64,000 nt of DNA from Shinella fusca (GTDB lineage Bacteria > Pseudomonadota > Alphaproteobacteria > Rhizobiales > Rhizobiaceae): NCBI RefSeq assembly GCF_014203155.1, contig NZ_JACHIK010000008.1, positions 1-64,000 on the forward strand, read 5' to 3'. Positions 17,221-26,577 of the stretch are shown here, piece by piece; position 1 is the first letter of the stretch, and each line of letters opens with the position of its first letter. The notes under the pieces are model-generated. The model worked only from the letters and a program-made list of their open reading frames with translations, did not search any database and was not told the origin of the DNA. Both the position numbers and the translations under genes were made by a program.

Positions 17221-17697
17221 ATGGCCGACCTCTCCTCGCTCAAGGACCTCGGCGTCGCCGCTGCAGCTCCGGCCGCTTCCGCCCCGGTTCACGTCAAGAA
17301 GGTTGACGCCCAGGGCCGTTCCTACGCCACCGGCAAGCGCAAGGACGCCGTTGCCCGCGTGTGGGTCAAGCCGGGCTCCGGCAAGATCACCGTCAACGGC
17401 AAGTCTTTCGAAGCCTATTTCGCACGCCCGGTCCTGCAGATGATCCTGCAGCAGCCGATCGTCGCGGCTGCCCGTGACGGCCAGTTCGACATCGACGCCA
17501 CCGTTGCCGGCGGCGGCCTTTCCGGCCAGGCCGGTGCCGTTCGTCACGGCATCTCCAAGGCGCTGACCTACTTCGAGCCGGGCCTGCGCTCGATCCTCAA
17601 GAAGGGCGGCTTCCTGACCCGCGACTCGCGCGTCGTCGAACGCAAGAAGTACGGCAAGGCCAAGGCCCGTCGTTCGTTCCAGTTCTCCAAGCGCTGA
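17221..17697 (+). CDS. rpsI: 30S ribosomal protein S9
   Basis: A 158-residue S9. After an Ala-rich N-terminus come [27 protein letters not shown] and [19 protein letters not shown]. The C-terminus [23 protein letters not shown] is the basic tail that reaches the P-site tRNA. It is second in the rplM-rpsI operon and is followed by a strong terminator. Confidence 0.98.
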   Translation: MADLSSLKDLGVAAAAPAASAPVHVKKVDAQGRSYATGKRKDAVARVWVKPGSGKITVNGKSFEAYFARPVLQMILQQPIVAAARDGQFDIDATVAGGGLSGQAGAVRHGISKALTYFEPGLRSILKKGGFLTRDSRVVERKKYGKAKARRSFQFSKR

Positions 17698-17723
17698 TCG
17701 CTCGGAAGACGTGTTCTTCAGGA

Positions 17724-17749
17724 AAGGCCGGGGTTCGCCCCGGCCTTTT
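17724..17749 (+). terminator. rplM-rpsI terminator
   Basis: The stem AAGGCCGGGG-TTCG-CCCCGGCCTT is followed by TTTTCGTTTT, 26 bases after the rpsI stop codon. The UUCG-type tetraloop makes it especially stable. Confidence 0.9.
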
Positions 17750-17770
17750 CGTTTTGGGGACAGGCGCTTG

Positions 17771-17914
17771 CCCCTCATCCGCCTGCCGGCACCTTCTCCC
17801 CGCATGCGGGGAGAAGGGCATTGTGGCAACGTCCTGCCAAACGGGCGGAAGGCAGCGCGGCAGTGTTCCTTCTCCACGCTTGCGGGGAGAAGGTCGCTGC
17901 AGCGGGATGAGGGG
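17771..17914. repeat. RIME-like palindromic mosaic repeat, family A (complete)
   Basis: A 144-bp copy with CCCCTCATCC and GGATGAGGGG ends and two CTTCTCC-type hairpins. It lies between the rpsI terminator and the agmatinase gene. The left hairpin CTTCTCCCCGCA/TGCGGGGAGAAG is perfect. Confidence 0.8.
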
Positions 17915-18024
17915 CAGCCTTGCCACGGCCTGAAAGTGACCCATCCTTGCCCGCCGCCCCATTTACCCCCTTGCCTAAAACGCCGCGATTGGCGAACGTC
18001 CGCCAGATTTCGGAGGGGATTTTC

Positions 18025-18978
18025 ATGGCCAACAAGACCATCGACCACGCCATTACGGCCAGAACGCTGAAGAGCGCCGCATCGGACCCGACCCATGCCG
18101 GCATCCTCTCCTTCATGCGCCGGCGCTATACCAAGGTGCTGAAGGACGTGGACGCGGTGGTCTGGGGCATTCCCTTCGATGCCGCCACCTCCAACCGGCC
18201 CGGCGCGCGCTTCGGACCGCAGGCCATCCGCCGCGCCTCGGCAATCATGGACAACGACCCGCAATACCCCTTCGAGCGCGACCTCTTCGAGGACATGGCC
18301 GTCATCGACTACGGCGACTGCCTGCTCGACTACGGCAACCACCAGAAGACGCCGGCGACCATCGAGCGGGAAGCCCGCAAGATCCTGAAATCCGGCGCCT
18401 ATATGCTGACGCTCGGCGGCGACCATTTCGTCACCCTGCCGCTGCTGCGGGCGCATGCGGAAAAATACGGCCCCCTCTCCCTGGTGCAGTTCGACGCCCA
18501 TCAGGATACCTGGCCGGACGAGAAGGGCCGCATCGACCACGGCTCCTTCGTCGGCACCGCCATGCGCGAGGGCCTGATCGACGCAGAAAGCTCGATCCAG
18601 ATCGGCATCCGCACCCATGCGCCGGAAGATTGCGGCGTCCGCATCGTCTACGGCTACGAGGTGGAGGAGATGAGCGCGGGCGAGCTTGCCGACACGATCG
18701 TGCGTCATGTCGGCGCGCACTCGACCTACCTCACATTCGATATCGACTGCCTCGACCCGGCCTATGCGCCCGGCACCGGCACGCCGGTCTCCGGCGGGCC
18801 TTCCAGTGCAAAGATCCTCTCGGTGCTGCGCAAGCTCGGCGCGCTGCATGTGGTGGGCTCCGACGTCGTGGAGGTGGCGCCGGCCTACGACCATGCCGAC
18901 ATCACCGCCATCGCCGGCTCGACCATTGCCATGTACATGCTCGGCCTTCGCGCCGAATGGCTCGCCGAACGGCGTTGA
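18025..18978 (+). CDS. speB: Agmatinase
   Basis: A 317-residue ureohydrolase that splits agmatine to putrescine and urea. The binuclear Mn ligands are H134 (GGDHF), D157/H159/D161 (FDAHQD) and D239/D241 (FDIDCLDP). ATG 18025 follows GGAGGGG; the upstream extension of 35 codons is not conserved. Some alphaproteobacterial members are guanidinobutyrases, so substrate assignment stays at family level. argC follows 56 bases downstream on the same strand. Confidence 0.88.
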   Translation: MANKTIDHAITARTLKSAASDPTHAGILSFMRRRYTKVLKDVDAVVWGIPFDAATSNRPGARFGPQAIRRASAIMDNDPQYPFERDLFEDMAVIDYGDCLLDYGNHQKTPATIEREARKILKSGAYMLTLGGDHFVTLPLLRAHAEKYGPLSLVQFDAHQDTWPDEKGRIDHGSFVGTAMREGLIDAESSIQIGIRTHAPEDCGVRIVYGYEVEEMSAGELADTIVRHVGAHSTYLTFDIDCLDPAYAPGTGTPVSGGPSSAKILSVLRKLGALHVVGSDVVEVAPAYDHADITAIAGSTIAMYMLGLRAEWLAERR

Positions 18979-19034
18979 ATGCGACACGGCAAGGGTCTAT
19001 ATCGGCGGCAAATCATGAAAAGGATGGATGGCAG

Positions 19035-19967
19035 ATGAAACCGAAGATCTTCATCGATGGCGAACACGGCACGACGGGTCTGCAGATCCGCACGCGCATG
19101 GCCGGCCGCAGCGATGTCGAGCTCCTGTCCATTCCCGAAGCCGAGCGCCGCAATGCGAAGCTGCGCGAGGACATGCTGAACAGCGCCGACGTCGCGATCC
19201 TCTGCCTGCCGGACGACGCCTCGAAGGAAGCCGTCGCCATGGTTTCCGGCAACAACCAGGTGCGCATCATCGACACCTCGACCGCGCACCGCGTCAATCC
19301 GGACTGGACCTACGGCTTTGCCGAGATGGACCGCGAGCAGGCGAAGAAGATCGCCGGCGCCCGCTGCGTCGCCAATCCCGGCTGCTATCCGACGGGCGCC
19401 ATCGGGCTCCTGCGTCCGCTCCGCCTTGCCGGCATCCTGCCGGAGGACTATCCGGTCACGGTCAACGCGGTCTCGGGCTATACGGGCGGCGGCAAGCAGC
19501 TCATCGCGCAGATGGAGAACGCCGACCATCCCGAGCACATCGACGCGCCGCACTTCCTCTACGGCCTTTCCCTCAAGCACAAGCATGTGCCGGAAATGCA
19601 GGTGCACGGCCTTCTCTCCCGCACGCCCCTCTTCTCGCCTTCGGTCGGAAAATTCGCGCAGGGCATGATCGTCCAGGTGCCGCTCTACCTTGCCGACCTC
19701 AACGACAATGCCTCGCTCGGCTCGATCCACGAGGCGCTGGCCGATCATTATGCCGGCCAGGACATCGTCGAGGTGGTGGGTCTTAAGGAAAGCGCGGCGC
19801 TCCCGCGCGTCAACGCCGTGGAGCTGGCCGACACGGACCGCATGAAGCTCTACGTCTTCGGCACCGCCGGCACCCCGCACGTCAACCTCGTCGCCCTCCT
19901 CGACAATCTCGGCAAGGGCGCCTCGGGCGCGGCGGTGCAGAACATGGACCTGATGCTGAACGGCTGA
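19035..19967 (+). CDS. argC: N-acetyl-gamma-glutamyl-phosphate reductase (type 2)
   Basis: A 310-residue enzyme, the third step of arginine synthesis, reducing N-acetylglutamyl phosphate with NADPH. The N-terminus [15 protein letters not shown] and the active-site Cys117 in NPGCYPTG identify the short type 2 AGPR family common in rhizobia, rather than the ~345-residue type 1. ATG 19035 follows AAGGATGG. It may be co-transcribed with the agmatinase gene, which would join two arginine-related steps. Confidence 0.95.
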   Translation: MKPKIFIDGEHGTTGLQIRTRMAGRSDVELLSIPEAERRNAKLREDMLNSADVAILCLPDDASKEAVAMVSGNNQVRIIDTSTAHRVNPDWTYGFAEMDREQAKKIAGARCVANPGCYPTGAIGLLRPLRLAGILPEDYPVTVNAVSGYTGGGKQLIAQMENADHPEHIDAPHFLYGLSLKHKHVPEMQVHGLLSRTPLFSPSVGKFAQGMIVQVPLYLADLNDNASLGSIHEALADHYAGQDIVEVVGLKESAALPRVNAVELADTDRMKLYVFGTAGTPHVNLVALLDNLGKGASGAAVQNMDLMLNG

Positions 19968-19973
19968 GGCGGT

Positions 19974-20366
19974 TCAGCCGAGAGCGGAGCGCAAGTCGGT
20001 CTGGCCGAAATCGTTGCCCTTGAAGAGCAAGGGCTCGTCGAGAGCCTTTGCCAGCGCATAGGAAAAGCAATCGCCGATATTGAGGCCGGCGGGATGCCGG
20101 CCTTTTCCGTAGGCGCGGAACGCCTCTATGGCGAGAGCGGCTTGTCTCGAATCGACAGGTATCGTTTCCGCATCGAGCGCCTCGAGCAAGGCCTCCAATG
20201 CCGTGCGTCCGGCTTCGCCCCTGCGTCCCTCGACCACGAACGCGATTTCAACGAGCGTGACCGTGGACAGGAAGCTTTTTCGTGCGCCGGCCAGCGCCTC
20301 CGCATAGCGTTCGGCATCGTCTTCCATGAAAAGAATGGCCGCGATTGCCGAGGTATCGACGACCAT
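19974..20366 (-). CDS. vapC: VapC-type PIN-domain toxin
   Basis: A 130-residue PIN nuclease with active-site acids in VVDTSAIAAIL, VEIAFVVEG, NIGDCFSYALAKA and FKGNDFGQTDL. This is the classic VapC pattern, different from the DTHLLIWA-type toxin at 8574. ATG 20366 overlaps the antitoxin's TGA by one base (TGATG), so translation is coupled. It converges with argC at a distance of 6 bases. Confidence 0.88.
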   Translation of the reverse strand: MVVDTSAIAAILFMEDDAERYAEALAGARKSFLSTVTLVEIAFVVEGRRGEAGRTALEALLEALDAETIPVDSRQAALAIEAFRAYGKGRHPAGLNIGDCFSYALAKALDEPLLFKGNDFGQTDLRSALG

Positions 20367-20620
20367 CACCAAAGCCCGTCTTCGTCATATCCGATAATCT
20401 CGTCCGCGGAGCGGCCGTCCCGTTCCGGCAGGGCGGCGCAGGCCGCACCGATCGCAAGCAGACGGCCTTTCAGGTCGGTCGAACGCCCGCGGCGGCGGCG
20501 TTCCCGATCGAGCCGCTCGGCAAGAGCGTTGCGGATCGCCGTCGTCAGGCTTTCGCCGGTCAGCGCCGCCACTTCCCGGGCGAGCCGATCCGTTTCCGTA
20601 TCCTTCAGGCTGAGCGCCAT
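20366..20620 (-). CDS. vapB: VapB-type antitoxin
   Basis: An 84-residue antitoxin. ALSLKDTETDRLAREVAALTGESLTTAIRNAL is a ribbon-helix-helix-like DNA-binding segment of the Rv0623/PSK type. The C-terminus ERDGRSADEIIGYDEDGLW is the toxin-binding tail. ATG 20620 has AGAGGTG upstream. It should bind the palindrome at 20630-20658. Confidence 0.87.
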   Translation of the reverse strand: MALSLKDTETDRLAREVAALTGESLTTAIRNALAERLDRERRRRGRSTDLKGRLLAIGAACAALPERDGRSADEIIGYDEDGLW

Positions 20621-20629
20621 AGGGCACCT

Positions 20630-20658
20630 CTTCTATAAAATCATCGAGATTATAGAAG
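20630..20658. promoter_or_regulatory. vapBC operator palindrome
   Basis: Perfect 9-bp arms CTTCTATAA and TTATAGAAG are separated by 11 bases, centred about 24 bases upstream of the antitoxin start. The AT-rich arms likely also contain the -10 region. The arrangement fits cooperative binding of two VapB dimers. Confidence 0.7.
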
Positions 20659-20673
20659 AATTCGCTCCTCAAG

Positions 20674-21753
20674 TCACGGACGTTCCATTTCCCCGTAGAA
20701 CCCGCGCCAATGCGCGACGGCGAAGCCAAGCACGATGAGAGCGCCGGCCTGGTGGGCGAGCGCCCAGCCGAGGGGGACCTGCCAGACCAGCGTGAGGATG
20801 CCGAGCGTCGCCTGGAGACAGACGAGGGCGAAGAGGACGAGCGAGCGGCGGGCATGGGTCGTCTGCGGCGCGGCGCGGAGCGAGACGATCAGGTTGACCA
20901 GCACCAGCGTGAAGAGCACGTAGGCGCCGACGCGGTGCACGAACTGCACGGTCTTCGGGTTCTCGAAGAGGTTGATCCACCACGGCTGCTGCACGAAGAG
21001 ACCGCCCGGCACGACCGCGCCGTCCATCAGCGGCCAGGTGTTGTAGGAAAGGCCGGCATCGAGACCGGCGACGAGCGCGCCGAGATAGATCTGGAAGATC
21101 GCCATGCAGGCGATGATGCCGGCCATGCGCCGGGAGCTCGCCGCAGGCGCCGGATCGTCGCTGTGCGGCGCAAGCGCGCGCATCAGCCACATCGTACCGG
21201 TGAAGATGAGACAGGCGATGGTGAGGTGCGTGGCAAGCCTGTACTGGCTGACCGAGACGCGGTCGGCAAGGCCGGAGGAGACCATCCACCAGCCGATGAA
21301 GCCCTGGAAGCCGCCGAGCGCGAGAAGGCCGACGAGCGGCCAGCGCATCTTCTTCTCGATGCGGCCGGTCAGCCAGAAGAAGGCGAGCGGCACGGCGAAG
21401 ACGAAGCCGATGGAGCGCGCGATCAGCCGGTGCGCCCATTCCCACCAGAAGATCGTCTTGAACGCCTCGATGGTCATGCCCTTGTTGATCTGCTCATATT
21501 GCGGGATGCGCTTGTAGAGGTCGAATTCCTCCTGCCAGTCCTTTTCGCTGAGCGGCGGGATGGCGCCGTGGATGGGGTTCCACTCGGTGATGGAAAGGCC
21601 CGATTCGGTGAGCCGCGTCGCGCCGCCGACGAGCACCAGCACGAACAGCGTGAAGAGGACGAAGCCCAGCCAGATGCGGATCTGCCGGCGGTTGCGGTCG
21701 ATCCTGTCCGTCTCGTTGCCGCTGCGATAGGCGGTGGCGGTCGTGGCGCTCAT
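20674..21753 (-). CDS. ctaA: Heme A synthase (COX15/CtaA type 2)
   Basis: A 359-residue inner-membrane enzyme with about eight transmembrane helices that oxidises heme O to heme A for cytochrome c oxidase. Conserved blocks are GGATRLTESGLSITEWNPIHGAIPP, the heme-ligand histidine in WEWAHRLIAR, QGFIGWWMVSSGL, ATHLTIA, and the second pair in VQFVHRVGAY and LAHQAGA. ATG 21753 (MSATTATAYRSGN) follows CCGAGGAA; the 40 upstream codons are not conserved. Confidence 0.95.
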   Translation of the reverse strand: MSATTATAYRSGNETDRIDRNRRQIRIWLGFVLFTLFVLVLVGGATRLTESGLSITEWNPIHGAIPPLSEKDWQEEFDLYKRIPQYEQINKGMTIEAFKTIFWWEWAHRLIARSIGFVFAVPLAFFWLTGRIEKKMRWPLVGLLALGGFQGFIGWWMVSSGLADRVSVSQYRLATHLTIACLIFTGTMWLMRALAPHSDDPAPAASSRRMAGIIACMAIFQIYLGALVAGLDAGLSYNTWPLMDGAVVPGGLFVQQPWWINLFENPKTVQFVHRVGAYVLFTLVLVNLIVSLRAAPQTTHARRSLVLFALVCLQATLGILTLVWQVPLGWALAHQAGALIVLGFAVAHWRGFYGEMERP

Positions 21754-21935
21754 TTCCTCGGCTCCTCTGTCCGGAAGGCGGATGGCCGGCCGGCATTTGA
21801 CGCGATTGCAACGGCAAAACCGCAGATGCGGCGCCGCCAGCGTTGATTTGCCCGACCAGCCCGTGCAAAACAAGGCCCGAACCTTTGCGGCATGCCGTCG
21901 CGGCCATGCCCTCCCCTGAATCCGGAAGACCGTCC

Positions 21936-22154
21936 ATGCCTCCTCGCCTCAGAAAGCTGATCGGCACGATCCTCATCATCATCCTCGTGCTCGCCTATGC
22001 GCTGATCGCGACGACCGTCGCCTCGGCCACGCTCGGGCAATCGGCCTGGTACATCCATCTTCTCTATTTCGCGGTGACGGGGCTTTTGTGGATCCTGCCG
22101 GCCATGCTCATCATCAAGTGGATGGAAAAGCCGGGCAAGCCGCGCGGCAGGTAG
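21936..22154 (+). CDS. Small membrane protein (DUF2842-like)
   Basis: A 72-residue protein with two hydrophobic helices (IGTILIIILVLAYALIATTVA and LLYFAVTGLLWILPAMLIIKWM) and a basic C-terminus. The pattern matches DUF2842, an alphaproteobacterial family without known function. ATG 21936 has GGAAGA upstream; an ATG at 21906 is an alternative. It is divergent from ctaA. Confidence 0.7.
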   Translation: MPPRLRKLIGTILIIILVLAYALIATTVASATLGQSAWYIHLLYFAVTGLLWILPAMLIIKWMEKPGKPRGR

Positions 22155-22304
22155 GCCGGCCCTCCCCCCGCGTTATCCAATCGCTAACCGCACCCGGCGA
22201 TTCCCGCCGGCCCAAAGCCGGGGTTAAACCAATCGGCAGGCCCTGCGGCTATGCTTGTCCTGCGGCGATACGGCCGCGGACAAAAGGCGCATGGGCCGCT
22301 AGCG

Positions 22305-23549
22305 ATGCAACTCCATTTTCAGACCGCGCCATCCGAGCAGGCCTTCACGGGTGCGGCGGACGCTTCTCGCGGCTCGGCCGCCCCCGGGCCGCTCTCCTTC
22401 CGCCTGCACGAGCGCATGGAGCCGCTGGAAGCCGCCTGGCGGGCACTGGAAGCGGAGAACGGCCTTTCCCTTCACCAAGGCTACGACTGGTGCCGTGCCT
22501 GGACCGGAAGCCATGGCGGGCGGATCCTCGTCGTCGAAGGGGTTTGCGCCGGGCGCACCCATCTTCTCCTGCCGCTCGGCATCACCCGCCTCGGCCCCTT
22601 GCGTATCGCGCGCCTGCTCGCCAGCGATTTCAGCAACATCAACACGGGGCTTCATACGCCCGCCTTCCGCTCCCTTGCCGCGTCGGGAGAATTCGGAAAG
22701 GCGCTGCGGCAGGCGCGCGGCCTCTTCGCCCGCCATTTCGACCTCCTGCTGCTGGACAAGGTGCCGCTTGCCTGGCGCGGGCAGCAAAGCCCCTTCTCCG
22801 CGCTTGCCGGCCTGCGCAACCAGAATGCCTCGTTCCAGTTGCCGATCTTTGCGGATTTCGACGAGACGCTGGCGCAGCTCAACGCCAAGCGCCGTCGCAA
22901 GAAGTTCCGGGCGTCCGAGCGACGGATCGCCGCCGTCGGCGGCTATGAGCACATCGTTGCGGAACCCGGCGCCGAAGCCGTCGCGCTTCTGGAAACCTTC
23001 TTCCGCCAGAAAGCCGCGCGCTTCGAGGCGATGGGCCTGCCGGACGCCTTCCGCAGCGAGGAAACGCGCAACTTCTTCCGCGCGCTCGTCGCGGTGCCGC
23101 ACGCGCGCGAAACCTATCCGCTCCGCCTTCACGCCGTGCGCCTCAAGGGCGAACACGAGGGGCATATCGTCGCCATCGCCGGCATGTCGCGCAAGGGCGA
23201 CCATGCGATCTGCCAGTTCGGTTCCATCGACGAGACCGTCGCGGCGGATGCAAGCCCCGGCGAGATGCTGTTCTTCCTCATCATCCGCCAGCTCTGCGAG
23301 GACGGCGCGCGCCTCTTCGATTTCGGCATCGGCGACCAGCCTTACAAGCGGTCCTGGTGCACGCTGGAAACGACGCAGCACGATCTCTTCTGGGCGGCCT
23401 CCACCGCCGGACAGGCGGCCGCCGCCCTCCACCGCATGAAGACGGGGGCAAAGCGCCTCATCAAGCAGAACGCGGCGGTCTATTCCTTCGTGCAGCGCCT
23501 CCGCTCCGGCCGGCGACAGCCGGCACCGGCGGACGCCGAGACGGACTGA
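22305..23549 (+). CDS. CelD/BcsL-like GNAT acyltransferase of the polysaccharide cluster
   Basis: About 414 residues. The C-terminal half is a GNAT-type fold like CelD of cellulose loci: KRRRKKFRASERRIAAVGGYEHIV, FRQKAARFEAMGLPDAF, HIVAIAGMSRKGDHAICQFGSID, and the closing FDFGIGDQPYKRSWC, a hallmark of the family. It probably acetylates the sugar chain or its lipid-linked precursor in the cytosol. The start is uncertain: ATG 22305 or ATG 22251, neither with a good ribosome site. It runs toward the Wzc-like gene, with stop codons 3 bases apart. Confidence 0.78.
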   Translation: MQLHFQTAPSEQAFTGAADASRGSAAPGPLSFRLHERMEPLEAAWRALEAENGLSLHQGYDWCRAWTGSHGGRILVVEGVCAGRTHLLLPLGITRLGPLRIARLLASDFSNINTGLHTPAFRSLAASGEFGKALRQARGLFARHFDLLLLDKVPLAWRGQQSPFSALAGLRNQNASFQLPIFADFDETLAQLNAKRRRKKFRASERRIAAVGGYEHIVAEPGAEAVALLETFFRQKAARFEAMGLPDAFRSEETRNFFRALVAVPHARETYPLRLHAVRLKGEHEGHIVAIAGMSRKGDHAICQFGSIDETVAADASPGEMLFFLIIRQLCEDGARLFDFGIGDQPYKRSWCTLETTQHDLFWAASTAGQAAAALHRMKTGAKRLIKQNAAVYSFVQRLRSGRRQPAPADAETD

Positions 23550-23552
23550 CCG

Positions 23553-25796
23553 TCAGGCCGCGTGGCGGCCGGGACGGCGCGGCGGCTCGCCCGCCTCGCC
23601 CGTCATCAGCACGATCTCGCTGTAGCCCGCCTCGCCGAACGCGCCGATCAGGTCGACGATCCGGTCCTCGTCGGCACCGGGGATGGAGAGGATGATATTG
23701 GTCTCCTGCCCGCGGGTCAGGCGGCGCACGCCCTCCACGTCCGCCGGGCCGCATTCCACGATCACGGTGTCGTAGGCGTCGGAAAGCGAGCCGATCACCA
23801 TGGCGAGCCGGTCGATACCGCGCATGGCCCGCTTGATGTCGGCATTGCCGCGCGGGATGATATGGGCGGCGGAGAGCCGGTCGCCGTGGATGATGTCGCC
23901 GAAGGCGGCGTCGCCGACGAGAAGATCGGTGATGCCGGGCACGTCGGTCGACTGCGCCATCAGCCGCGTCGGGCAGGCCGAGCCGGTCAGGTCGATAACC
24001 AGCGTCTTGCGCTCGTCCCCGGCGATCCGCCGGGCGAGCATCACGGTGGCCGTGGAACCGCGGTCGCCGGAGGGCGAGACGGAAACAGCGATGGCGATAT
24101 CGTTGTCGATCATGTGCCGGGCGACCGCGGCGACCGAGAAATTGTCCTCGTCGCCGAGGGCGGAGGCGGGCGATGCCTCGGATGCTTCCGCCTCTTCCTC
24201 TTCCAGGTCCTCTTCCGGGCCGACATCGGCAAGGAGGGAGCGCGCCGGTGCGGGCACGTCGCGAACGCTCGCAAGGTTCTCGCGAACCGCAGGCTTGCGG
24301 ATGAGGACCGGCCCCTCGACCGTCACGGCGGGCTCGATTTCCTCCTCGGTCCCGTCTTCCTCGCGGCGGCCTTGCACGGCCGCAACGCCGCCGACCGGCC
24401 TCAGGGCGCGGCCGCTGAAGAGCTCGGCCAGCAGGATGGCGATGGCGCTGAGGACGAAGCCCGCGACGCCGCCGACGATGGTGATCGGCATGACCTTCGG
24501 GAAGGAGACCTCCGTGGGCTCGACGGCGGCGGAAATGACGCGGGCATCGGCCGGCGTCGCGCCGCTGCTGGTGCGCGAGGTCGCCTCGCGGTAGCGGGCA
24601 AGATAGGTTTCGAGAAGCTGGCGCTGGGCGGCCGCCTCGCGCTCCAGCGCCTTGAGGCCCACCTCGTCCTCGCCCGCGCGCGCCGTGTCCGCCTTCAGCG
24701 TGTTGAGCTGCTGGACGAGCTGTTTCTCGCGAAACTGCGCGGTCTTTGCCTCGGTCTCCAGGCTCGTCAGGATCTTCTGCGTTTCCGTCTTGATCTGCGT
24801 GCGGATGCCGGCGAGCTGCGAGCGCAGGCCCTTCAACCGCGGATGGCCTTCGAGCAGCGATGTCGAAAGGTCCGATATCTGCGACTGGATCTGCGCCTCG
24901 TTTTCCTTGAGGCGCTGGATCATCTGGGAATCGACGACGGCCGGAAGGGTATCGGGTGCCCCGCCGCTCTTCAGCACGGTGCGTACGCTCTCCGCGCGCG
25001 CTTCCGCGCTGGCGCGCTCGCCGCGAACCCGCGCCAGTTCGGTCGAGATATCGTTGAGCTGGCGCACGGCGAAGGTGGAATTGTCGCCGGTCGGCAGGAG
25101 ATCGGATTGCGAGCGGTATTCGGCGACCTTCTGCTCGGCCTCGCGCACCTTCTCGCGCAGGTTGGCGATTTCCGGCTCCAGCCAGCGCGTCGCCTCCGAA
25201 TTGGTGTCGAGCTTGGCGCCGCTCTGCAGGGAAAGGTAGACCTTGGCCATCTCGTTCGGGATGTCGGCGGCAAGCCGCGGGTCCTTCGAGCTGAACTCGA
25301 TGCCGATGACGCGCGACTTCTCCACCTGGTAGACGACCAGCTTGTCGTTGAACTCCTTCAGCACGCGCTCTTCCGGCGGCAGCTCCAGCGGGTTCTTCTT
25401 GAGGCCGAGGAGGACGAGGAGGTCGGAGATCGCGGAGGGCTTGGCGGTCGGGTCGAATTCCTCAAGCTCATAGAGCTTCATGTTGCGGGCGACCTGCTTG
25501 ATGAGGTCGGCGGACTTCAGGAGCTGGACCTGGCTGGCGATGCCCAGTTCGTCGAGGGCCGGCCGTTCGCGGTCCTGGGTGCGGTCCTGCCCTGTCGTGA
25601 AGGCCGGCTCGCGCGTCTCGATGAGAAGGCGCGCCTCGCCCTTGTATTTCGGCGTGATCAGGTTCGCCGCCACGAAGGCGACGCCCGCGCAGGCGACCGT
25701 CGCCATGAGGACACGCATGCGCCTGCGCCAGATCGCGCCGAACAGACCGCCAAGGTCGATATCGACATCCTGCTGGCTCCCGTGAACGCCCGACAT
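23553..25796 (-). CDS. Wzc/GumC-like polysaccharide co-polymerase with degenerate kinase domain
   Basis: A 747-residue inner-membrane protein. The N-terminal Wzz domain starts VDIDLGGLFGAIWRRR with TM1 (VLMATVACAGVAFVAANLI); a long periplasmic coiled coil spans about 190-420; TM2 is ITIVGGVAGFVLSAIAILLAEL. The C-terminal domain (about 560-745) resembles a BY-kinase, but the P-loop reads SPSGDRGSTATV with Gly580 where lysine is required, and no C-terminal tyrosine cluster is present. It should control chain length and export but probably not phosphorylate. ATG 25796 has GGAG upstream. It is divergent from the Wza-like gene. Confidence 0.85.
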   Translation of the reverse strand: MSGVHGSQQDVDIDLGGLFGAIWRRRMRVLMATVACAGVAFVAANLITPKYKGEARLLIETREPAFTTGQDRTQDRERPALDELGIASQVQLLKSADLIKQVARNMKLYELEEFDPTAKPSAISDLLVLLGLKKNPLELPPEERVLKEFNDKLVVYQVEKSRVIGIEFSSKDPRLAADIPNEMAKVYLSLQSGAKLDTNSEATRWLEPEIANLREKVREAEQKVAEYRSQSDLLPTGDNSTFAVRQLNDISTELARVRGERASAEARAESVRTVLKSGGAPDTLPAVVDSQMIQRLKENEAQIQSQISDLSTSLLEGHPRLKGLRSQLAGIRTQIKTETQKILTSLETEAKTAQFREKQLVQQLNTLKADTARAGEDEVGLKALEREAAAQRQLLETYLARYREATSRTSSGATPADARVISAAVEPTEVSFPKVMPITIVGGVAGFVLSAIAILLAELFSGRALRPVGGVAAVQGRREEDGTEEEIEPAVTVEGPVLIRKPAVRENLASVRDVPAPARSLLADVGPEEDLEEEEAEASEASPASALGDEDNFSVAAVARHMIDNDIAIAVSVSPSGDRGSTATVMLARRIAGDERKTLVIDLTGSACPTRLMAQSTDVPGITDLLVGDAAFGDIIHGDRLSAAHIIPRGNADIKRAMRGIDRLAMVIGSLSDAYDTVIVECGPADVEGVRRLTRGQETNIILSIPGADEDRIVDLIGAFGEAGYSEIVLMTGEAGEPPRRPGRHAA

Positions 25797-25996
25797 ATCC
25801 CTGCTCCAAACACGATGATTTCCCCGCAAGGTAAACAAAGATGGTAACCCAAGCGTTAATCACTTTCGGTTGTCTTTCTAAATACATGCGCTCTTGAAGA
25901 GAAAACCGCCGCCGGCAGCAAGGGCCCTTTACCAGCCATTAACCCTAACGGATCGATAACAGGCCCACACATCTGATTTGCGGGATTGGACAGCGA

Positions 25997-26572
25997 ATGA
26001 CATTCGCATCGATCAACAAGGGCTTACTGCTCGCGCTGGCGCTCGTCGTGCTGGCGGTTTCGGGCTGCAGCGGCTACCGCCCTGCCCCAAAGGCCTTCCA
26101 CGAGGCGACCATCCAGCCCTACCGGCTCGATAGCGGCGATCGCCTGCGCATCACCGTCTTCGAGCAGACCGGCCTCAGCAACACCTACACCATCGACCAG
26201 GCGGGATACATCGCCTTCCCGCTCATCGGCCCCGTGCCGGCGCGCGGCAAGTCGATCCAGGAGCTCGAAAGCATCATCGCGGCGAAGCTGCGCCAAGGCT
26301 ACCTTCGCGATCCGGACGTCTCCATCGAGGTCGACCGCTACCGCTCGATCTACATCATGGGCGAGGTCGGCCAGGCCGGGCAGTACAGCTATGTCGCCGG
26401 CATGACGATCCAGAACGCCATTGCGGTAGCCGGCGGCTTCTCGCCGCGCGCCAACCAGCGCGACGTCGACGTCACCCGCAAGATCAACGGCAAGATCATC
26501 ACCGGCCGCGTCTCCATCTCCGATCCGGTGCTGGCCGGCGACACGATCTATGTCCGCGAACGGCTGTTCTAA
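25997..26572 (+). CDS. Wza-like polysaccharide export lipoprotein
   Basis: A 191-residue outer-membrane polysaccharide export (OPX) protein of the short class. The lipobox is LAVSGC with Cys24. The poly_export domain (about 42-115: YRLDSGDRLRITVFEQTGLS..IDQAGYIAFPLIG) is followed by a SLBB domain (VDRYRSIYIMGEVGQAGQYSYVAGMTIQNAIAVAGGF). It lacks the C-terminal helix that forms the E. coli Wza barrel, as in UppC/HfsD-type proteins. It is the first gene of the plus-strand polysaccharide operon. Confidence 0.9.
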   Translation: MTFASINKGLLLALALVVLAVSGCSGYRPAPKAFHEATIQPYRLDSGDRLRITVFEQTGLSNTYTIDQAGYIAFPLIGPVPARGKSIQELESIIAAKLRQGYLRDPDVSIEVDRYRSIYIMGEVGQAGQYSYVAGMTIQNAIAVAGGFSPRANQRDVDVTRKINGKIITGRVSISDPVLAGDTIYVRERLF

Positions 26573-26577
26573 GCATC

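Noticed and set aside
17128-18987. 619-codon minus-strand open frame opposite rpsI and speB
   Set aside because: Shadow of two certain genes on the other strand; it also crosses the rpsI terminator and a repeat.
25797-25996. CtrA site (TTAA-N7-TTAA) between the divergent Wzc- and Wza-like genes
   Set aside because: The best match, TAAC-N7-TTAA near 25845, lacks the first half-site; too weak to call.
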